Assembly: GCF_937616625.2 (NCBI RefSeq) | Contig: NC_065573.1 | Location: forward strand, 15,949,001 to 16,013,000 | Source: Mercurialis annua | Taxonomy: Eukaryota > Streptophyta > Magnoliopsida > Malpighiales > Euphorbiaceae | DNA length: 64,000 nucleotides | Direction: 5' to 3' | Shown here: one piece after another, positions 57,081 through 64,000 of the stretch | Layout of the letters: each line of letters opens with the position of its first letter | Position numbering within the stretch: the stretch's first letter is position 1 | Notes under the pieces: model-generated | Told to the model about the DNA's origin: nothing | The model's input: the letters and a program-made list of their open reading frames with translations, nothing else | Databases searched by the model: none | Program-made: the position numbers and the translations under genes

Positions 57081-57088
57081 TTTATATA
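57081..57088 (-). promoter_or_regulatory. TATA box of the SCPL gene
   Basis: CTATATAAAACC on the minus strand. Expected transcription start near 57050, giving a leader of about 45-50 bases to the ATG at 57006. Confidence 0.65.
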
Positions 57089-57511
57089 GTCTTCACTAAT
57101 TCATCCATGGGGATCATTGTTCTTCATAAATAAAAGCACAAGGTTACAATAATGTTGTCACTGTCAGGATTTGGATTGGCACTATGCACTTTGATCATAA
57201 TGAGTGTTTTATTTGATTGTTTTCATTATTATTATTATTACTATTATCATCATCATCATTTTAACAATGTAATGTATGGTTTCTATTGCTATGCCAGGCA
57301 GCCTGCTAACTTTTTTTCAGTATTGTTTTGTATGAGATCAAGAATTATACTACACATTAAAGCTAAAAGAAAACGACATATCTATACTATATATAAAAGT
57401 ACGGATAGGGGTGGGAACAGGCACATTTACGTTAATGTTCTTTTCATTTATAAAATTTAATTATTAATTAAAAACTATTAAGATAATCATTAAACTAAGA
57501 GTACTAACTAA
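57089..57511. other. Upstream region of the SCPL gene
   Basis: AT-rich with an ATT/ATC trinucleotide run at 57225-57260 on the plus strand. I see no other gene. The open frame at 57152-57460 reads through that run and has no domain. Confidence 0.5.
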
Positions 57512-57520
57512 AATAAATTA

Positions 57521-58411
57521 GGGAACCGATTTTCGCACTCCAACCTTTTATAACTGCACTCCAAATTGTTGACAAAAGACTAATGTATCCCTGTAACATC
57601 TGTATCCTTTTTATTTTGCTTTATCTCCTCATATACAATCACTTTTTTATATTTATTCTCACAAAAACATTTGTATTACATGTTTACTATTTTATTGAAA
57701 GATATAAAAAAAACTACTATACCAATACCTTGTAATTTAGTTCTTTTTTGATATAATTTAATTTAAAATTTAAAAAATGTCTAAGTTTAAAATTGTTTAT
57801 CATACAAAATTCATCACTTTATTTAAATTTATTTTTAGTAAAATATTATGAGGTCCATTAATTTTAAATTTGTTGAGGTACTGATTTAAATAGTTCTTAT
57901 TCTACTTTTAATAGCTAAAATTGATTTATAATAATCCATTAATTTTAAAATTTAGATTTCAATTTTAATTTTAAAATAATTAGATATATTATGTGATATT
58001 AAATGATATAATAATAGTAATATTTATGAAAATATAAAAGAAACAGTTTATGTTGTATATATATTAGTGAGCAAATAAATATCTACATTAATGATCTATA
58101 TTTATTAATAAAATTATTTTTTATCTCTCACAATATATGTTTCTTTTTTTTTCTTTTGAAAAACAAAAACAAAATGAGACATTTATAATAATTACGGATC
58201 ACAATACGTCAAATAAAAAATAATATAAATCATTTCTATTAAGAAATATTTCAGATAATAAGTGTTACATATAGAAATTGAAGCCATGAGAAAAATTGCA
58301 GTTTAATTGATGATAGCACGAATATTCCTAATGGTGAATAAGGATAATATTGTCAATTATTAAAATAGTGGAGTGCGAATATAAGATGTTGGAGTGCAAA
58401 AATTGCTTTCC
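57521..58411. mobile_element. Mutator-like non-autonomous element with 9-bp duplication
   Basis: 891 bp. The left end GGGAACCGATTTTCGCACTC and the reversed right end GGAAAGCAATTTTTGCACTC are inverted, with further shared CACTCCAAC...TTAT...GCACTCC subterminal blocks over about 70 bp. Flanks AATAAATTA (57512-57520) and AATAAACTA (58412-58420) match at eight of nine bases. No coding frame. Confidence 0.78.
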
Positions 58412-58420
58412 AATAAACTA

Positions 58421-59205
58421 ATATGATAAGATAAGTTTGAGTACTAATTATAATAATCTATTATATTGTGATAATTGTTAAGAGTACTAATTAAAATGGA
58501 CTAATTTGACTATTTAATGATTATTATTTTAATTATTTTTTAATCGTATAGAATTTTAAATAAAATAAACTATTTTAATGAACTACTATTTTAATTTTTA
58601 TTTTATATTTATTAGTAAATTAAGTTCTCTATAATTATAAAATTGGAGTACCTATTAATTTTTTTAAATAATTAAAACAGTCATTTAAAGTATTTAATAA
58701 GATAAATTATTTCAAATTAACTATTATTTTAAATTTTATTAAATAATTTAATAAATCACACTAAAAGTCACGTGTAAAACACGTAAACGACTCATGGATG
58801 AAAACGCAATGATGGAAGTGTATAAAATAAACAAACGACAGTTGGCGGGAGTCAATAAAGATAATCACACTTTTACCTTTAGACATGCTAAACTACAGTC
58901 GCCTAATAAATCCAAAAAAAATTGAGGTGTTGTGGTCAAAATGTCTGAATAATTTTGTTTCAAAAAATAAAAATGAAATCAAAATAAAATAATATATTGG
59001 ATTGATATTTCTTTTTTATTTTTCTCTTTAATATTAGTATCCTACGATTATTTTTTAAAATTACAATGAATTTACTTTAACTACTATTATTTGTTTATTT
59101 TATTTATTTGTGAGATGACTTTCTTTTTATATATATAGTTGTCTTCATAATATCCATAAAAATTCATAATTCATCATTTTTTTGCATTATTGATTCTATA
59201 TATTT
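58421..59205. other. AT-rich stretch with no recognisable feature
   Basis: No gene-length frame, LTR, TIR or RNA gene seen. Confidence 0.5.
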
Positions 59206-59320
59206 ATATTTTTTTTGATGGATTTAGAATTTATTAAAAGCCACAAGAAGTGGCAACTCAAAACAACTCAAAACTTACGCCACTTAAGGCTACGACTCTG
59301 AAAGTAAAGAGCGAAACGAA

Positions 59321-59680
59321 TTACAAAAAGATAGAATCCGGGTTTCTATACACATCTAAACCGGAGTAAACAAAAGAAGGATGGTTACATTTATAATGAA
59401 AAACAGCAGTATTAAGACTTTTGAAAAGCACATCCCCTGTGTTCGATTCCTTATGCTGAAATACTCGATTATTGCGGCACTTCCAAATTTCCCACACAAA
59501 GATCATCCAAATCGCCGTCTAGAGCTTCGAAATTCCTTTATTAGTAACAATTGCTGACCACTGCAAAAAGAAGTCCTCAAAAGAAGATGGCATTACCCAA
59601 CAAATACCCAACTTTTGAAAAAACTCATCACAAATTTTTCTTGCAAAAATGCAATGCAAGAAAATATGATTTTGAGTCTC
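59321..59680 (-). pseudogene. LINE ORF2 C-terminal segment
   Basis: Same frame as the RT part after a TAA at 59681-59683. It continues the zinc-binding RT-associated domain (LHCIFARKICDEFFQKLGIC) and, after a TAG at 59519-59521, the terminal WEIWKCRNNRVFQH motif (59321-59506). Confidence 0.8.
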
Positions 59681-61681
59681 TTATACACCACAAATTCCAC
59701 ACCTAGAGTTGTTATCCAACACAATTTTCCGAGAAGCGAGAAACGAAAGGGTCGGAGTCCAATAATACAATGTCGTCCACATAAAGAATTTAACTCTCGG
59801 AGGAGCTTCACTAACCCAATTTTTTCTGAAAATAGCAGCTGCTATAATTCTTTTCTGCGTGAACTCTGCTGCTGAACAATTAAAAACAGTCGTTGGGTAT
59901 TTTTCTAAACCATCATCTATTGTTGTTGCTGAATTAACAACACCCAAAGTCATCTCTTCAGTTACCATAGCTGTCGCCATTCTATTCCCTGTCATAGTTG
60001 GTGCGTGTTCAATCCCAGAATTCGAACTCAACAACTTCGCCATACTCGCTGCTGAAAATCCTTTATCGTTTAGCTGCCAAACTAACTCATCTTGTTCTGA
60101 ATTTCTTTGCAGACTATGAATATTACAGACCTGATCAAACCTCCTCTGAAGCTCTCTAAACTGCTCTTTCTCTCCCATTCGTAAGCGGCGACGCCACCTC
60201 CAACCAGAATCAAGAACAGAACTTACTCTTGCTTGTTTACAGTTTGAAATATGGTATAGGCGAGGAAAGAGGGTCGCTGCCGTGCCATTTCCAGACCAAT
60301 TATCATGCCAAAAGGAAGTTAAATCTCCGTTACCAATATTGAAACTCACATTCAAAATAAAAAGACTCCAAACTGTCGGATCCAGACAACAAAATCTTCT
60401 TATACCCTTCCATATAAATGAAAGATGCTTAGTATCCCCAAGTAATAGATTATCCCAACATGTTACCGAAGAACACGAAGAAACAACATTGAACCATAGC
60501 GAGTTTCGATCCGCCGTACGTAACTTCCACAACCATTTAAAAAGCAAACTTTGATTTCGAATTTTCAAACTACAAATCCCCAAGCCGCCATTATCAAAGT
60601 CTTTGCAAATAGTTTTCCAAGAAATTCTACAAAGAACTCTAGAAGTTGAGGTATCCCCTCTCCAAAGAAATTTACGCATATAAACTTCTAACTGATGTTG
60701 AACACTACTCGGCATTCCATGCATAGACATAAAATAAATTGGAAGGCTATAAAGAACAGACTTCAGTAACACTAACCGACCCGCCGGAGAAAGCAAGTTG
60801 CCCTTCCAAAGAGACAACTTTGATTTAAAGCGCTGAATAACATGCTCCCAAGTTGAAACAGGAATCTTTCGAACAGCTAAAGGCAATCCCAGGTACTTGA
60901 TAGGGAAGTTCTCAATATGGCAGCCAAGTAAACTCGAAGCTAAACACAAATCTGAGTCAGAGATGTTAATCCCAAGCAAAGAGCTTTTATGAAAATTGAT
61001 TTTCAGACCTGAAATTAATTCAAAGCAACGGAGAATACGAGTCAGATTGCGAAGTTGTTGTAAATCATAAGGAAGAAATAAGACCGTATCATCCGCAAAC
61101 TGAAGAACCGAAATAGAATCATGGACATTAGAAAAGGCAAACCCATCAATAAGACCCATCTCTTTAGCCTTTTGCAAAATACTCTTTAAACCTTCCGCCG
61201 CTAAAACAAATAGGTAAGGTGAGATTGGATCTCCTTGACGCACTCCTCTTTTAAGCATGAACGGCTCAATTGGACTCCCATTCACAAGAACGGAAGTGGA
61301 TGCCGAAGATAAGCAATTGGACATCCAAGCTAACCACTTGTCCGGAAAAGACATAGACCTCATAACACTCATCAAATAATTCCAGTCTAGAGAGTCGAAA
61401 GCTTTATGAAAATCAAGCTTTAGGACAAGAAGCTTATCTTTCCTTTTCTTTGCAAAATGAATTAATTCATTAGCAATCATGGAGCAGTCCATAATACTTC
61501 TCCCTTTAATGAACGCATGTTGATGATCCGAAATTACAGAGGGAAGAAGAGGAACTAATCTGATAGAGAGGCATTTTGATAGCAGCTTATAAATCCCATT
61601 AACTAAGTTGATAGGGCGATAATCCCCAATGTTCGAAGACCCTGGAACTTTTGGAATTAAAACCATGAAAGATGAGTTCAA
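59681..61681 (-). pseudogene. LINE ORF2 reverse transcriptase and zinc-finger region
   Basis: 666 residues in one frame. RT blocks: FMVLIPKVPGSSNIGDYRPI, NGIYKLLSKCLSIRL, HQHAFIKGRSIMDCSMIANE, LVLKLDFHKAFDSLDWNYLM, LKRGVRQGDPISPYLFVLAA and active site LQFADDTVLFLPY (both Asp intact). Then ELISGLKINFHKSSLLGINI, FPIKYLGLPLAVRK and LLSPAGRLVLLKSVLYSLPI. The C-terminal zf-RVT has FRKNWVSEAPPRVKFFMWTT and CGICGV. It is separated from the upstream linker by a one-base excess in an A run (61718-61724), so the ATG at 61681 is not the natural start. Confidence 0.93.
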
Positions 61682-61715
61682 ACCAGGAGGCAGAATGTTT
61701 GAGCTATGAAACGAG

Positions 61716-62339
61716 TTAAAAAAACTCTAATAATTCCTTTTTGAAGAATCTCCAAGCTCGCCTATAAAAATAGTAGTTAAAGTCGTCGGGATCAGGAGCC
61801 TTAGTTTCATTACAGGAGTTCAGCGCAGAGTAAATTTCATCTTCTTGGAATGGGCGAATTAAGCCTGCTACTTGCTCCAAAGATAGTGAATTAAACTCAA
61901 GACCTGTAATATCAACAACAACCTCATGGGACTTAGAGTATAATGCAGAATAGAAAGCCCTTATCCGCAATCTAATATCGTCTGGATCAATAAAAATAGC
62001 ATCATCAACACTAACAGCTGTAATCTGATTGTTACGATAATGCATTGAAGCCGTTGTGTGAAAAAACTTCGAGTTCCTATCACCCTTTAAAGACCAGTTA
62101 AGTCTTGATTTCTGTAACCACAAGCTTTCTAATCTCTTCTCTACCTGCCATAGATCGGATTTGATAACAGCTAAGCGAATTTTTTCCTCTTTCAGCAGCT
62201 CCCTAGATTCGGCAATGATGTCTAAGTTCGCTGCTTCCGATGAAAGCTCAACTTGCTTAGTATTTTGGTCCCCAAACACTTCTTTATTCCACTTCTTAAT
62301 CCTTTCTCTAAGCTGTTTTAGTTTGCCAACTAAAGGCAA
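61716..62339 (-). pseudogene. LINE ORF2 linker between endonuclease and RT
   Basis: 207 residues in the endonuclease frame. LKQLRERIKKWNKEVFGDQN, WLQKSRLNWSLKGDRNSKFF HTTAS and FNYYFYRRAWRFFKKELLEF are the standard plant L1 linker. A TAA at 62463-62465 separates it from the endonuclease; it ends at the frameshift in the A run. Confidence 0.88.
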
Positions 62340-62462
62340 AGAATATTCAGCTGCATTAATATTCTCCCAAGAGCTGCCAATAAAATTACTGAAATCGGAG
62401 TGATCCCACCAGATATCAATTGAACGAAACGGCTTGGGCCCCCAATCAAATTTAGAACTTGA

Positions 62463-63152
62463 TTAGAATAAAAGTGGAACATGATCGGATAAACCACGAG
62501 GCAAAGAGGATAGAGAACTGTTATTCCAAACTGTTGTAGCCGACAAAGAAGAGAAACACCTATCAATTCTTGATTTCGAAAAAGAATTTTGCCATGTATA
62601 ACAGCGACCATGAAGAGGAAGATCAACTAATTCGGAATCATTTAAGAAATCACGCAGGGCTAGCATAGAGGGAGAGAAATCCGAACAGTTCAGTCGCTCG
62701 GCAGGAGACAAGACTTCATTAAAGTCTCCACTAATCAAAACCAGACCTGAGAATGACGTAAGAGGCAATAGTTCATTCCATAAAGCCGATCTTTCAGAGG
62801 CAAGATTACTCGCGTAAATGAGTATATGACGAATAGATAAGGAATTAAACTTAAAGTCCAAACAAATCCATCGATAGCCAGAAACCGTTGCAATATTCTG
62901 AAGTAAAACTGTATTCCAAATGACAAGAAGTCCACCTGAAGCGCCCTCCGACGGAACCCAAGCGAAGTCAAAGTCTAAGTTCGGCCAAAGTTTTCGAACT
63001 AGAAAGACATCAATTAAATCTTTCTTAGTTTCCACCAATCCAAAAAACGAAAGATTGTATTTACTGACCATACTCCGGATAAAACGCTGTTTTCGTTGAT
63101 TTAATAATCCACCCCTGCAGTTCCAAGAAATGAAGTTAAAAGGCGTTGTCAT
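62463..63152 (-). pseudogene. LINE ORF2 N-terminal AP-like endonuclease
   Basis: 229 residues starting MTTPFNFISWNCRGG, the usual plant L1 ORF2 start. Endonuclease/exonuclease/phosphatase fold motifs: FFGLVETKKD (catalytic Glu), ASGGLLVIWN, LVLISGDFNEVLSP (GDFN), RIDRCFSS and GLSDHVPLLF (SDH). It is intact up to the TAA. The domain would nick target DNA for target-primed reverse transcription. No ORF1 upstream. Confidence 0.9.
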
Positions 63153-63200
63153 AGAAGAATCACAAAACCTTGAGACCAGGAGAAGAAATCAGGATTTCTG

Positions 63201-64000
63201 GTTTTTCAAGTCCTGTTCCATATTGATGAGCAATTGTTTCACGTTTTTTATATGTTTCGCGTTTATATGTTTATATGTATATGTTTCGGGTTTTTTTTTA
63301 TTTCAGCACAATCTAAAAAACGTGGGCACAATCTAAAAAACGTGGCACCATATATCTAATTTTTTTTATTTTATGGCATATATAGTCTAAGTATTTTATA
63401 CGATATCGTTTTGGTCATTCATACGACCTTTTACAGAAAATAACGCATAAAACGCAAATCGGACAATAATACGAAGAGTTTGAAATACTTGGAGCACGAA
63501 ATGAAATGTTTTTTAAAATTGTGCTTAAATCGAAGATAACGCTAAAGATGAGGATATATAGTGACAACTATCCTTTTTTGTAATGCAATTTTTATTATAT
63601 TATCTTTTAGTTTTAAGTGATTAAAATAGTATTGTTAAACAGACAAATTCTTTTATATATTCTTTCAACTATGTCATTTATATAGATAATTAATAATATT
63701 TATTAAACATGTAAAATTGTAAATATTTAAATTATATTATTCTTGATATTTAATAATGTAATAAAATAATACCCATTCCTTGTCAAAATAATAGCAGCAT
63801 TTGCCATATACATATGTCTTAAAACAATAGATCTACTTTTCTATTTTTTAAATTTTGTTCTTACATTATTTTTGTTCGTGGAAATTTTTTTAAAATATTA
63901 TTAAGTGAAATACTTATAAATATCAATTCACTAAATGTAATATTTGAAAAATTTGTTTGTTGATTTTTTTAATCATAAAAATAATATTAAATTATTCACT
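63201..64000. other. AT-rich end of window, no gene seen
   Basis: Contains a two-copy tandem repeat CACAATCTAAAAAACGTGG (about 63306-63345) and T/A-rich tracts. Nothing else recognised. Confidence 0.5.

Larger units (their letters stand above)
59206..63200 (-). mobile_element. L1-type LINE, ORF2 nearly complete, ORF1 absent
   Basis: Poly-A (T run on plus) at about 59209-59217, then a 3' UTR with the stem-loop GCCACAAGAAGTGGC (59241-59255), and ORF2 from 63152 to about 59320. No gag-like ORF1 precedes ORF2, so the copy is 5'-truncated near 63200. Three in-frame stops (62463-62465, 59681-59683, 59519-59521) and one frameshift (A run 61718-61724) are visible. The target duplication was not resolved. 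Confidence 0.88.

Noticed and set aside
59593..60554. Plus-strand frames opposite the LINE ORF2
   Set aside because: Antisense shadows of the RT and zinc-finger coding sequence.

Overview
The window is plant nuclear DNA, most likely from a eudicot. It is AT-rich, about 90% of it is transposable elements or their debris, and it holds one multi-exon plant gene. The plant call rests on Athila and Tekay/Del-like Ty3/gypsy elements, Ty1/copia elements, L1 LINEs, a CACTA (TNP2) relic, several MITEs, and a serine carboxypeptidase-like (SCPL) gene with plant-type introns. I cannot name the species. Everything was read by eye, so homology calls are family recognitions and not search results.

Layout: 1-420, LTR fragment with a hairpin array. 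430-1140, CACTA transposase relic (-). 1855-2503, two MITE-like inverted repeats. 2732-9043, a decayed Tekay/Del-like element ('el1', +) with one 3.7 kb LTR, a PBS, a non-coding interior and a nested MITE. 9044-10802, an internally deleted copia element. 11688-12754, two MITEs with 9-bp target duplications. 12790-13090, gypsy integrase debris. 13809-51443 is a stack of nested insertions. A 5'-truncated LINE (-; 13809-13899 and 49175-51443) is split by copia-1 (-; 13900-49174, target duplication CGGCG). Copia-1 is split by a large, essentially non-coding Tekay/Del-like element ('LARD-1', +; 17642-43153, duplication ACTGT). The 3' LTR of LARD-1 is split by a 14.8 kb Athila element (-; 28184-42939, duplication AATAC). 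A third Tekay/Del-like element ('LARD-2', -; 44362-49082) sits in the remnant 5' LTR of copia-1. 51445-54655 holds head-to-head copia fragments and a perfect 37-bp fold-back. 54674-57006 is the SCPL gene (-), nine exons visible and the terminal catalytic-His exon missing. 57521-58411 is a Mutator-like MITE. 59206 to about 63200 is a second L1 LINE (-).

Relationships: the Athila copy is the youngest layer, with nearly identical LTRs, but it carries breaks in gag, RT and integrase. It also has two accessory reading frames: a 404-residue plant-transposon-domain protein, and an acidic protein with two AT-hook-like motifs preceded by its own TATA box. The three Tekay/Del-like LTRs share one order of parts despite little sequence identity: promoter, possible splice donor, cluster of stem-loops, short tandem repeats, a strongly conserved 3' splice-site-like box, then the PBS and a conserved 16-mer. 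This shared architecture, with stem-loops of unrelated sequence at the same place, is the most unusual structure I see here.
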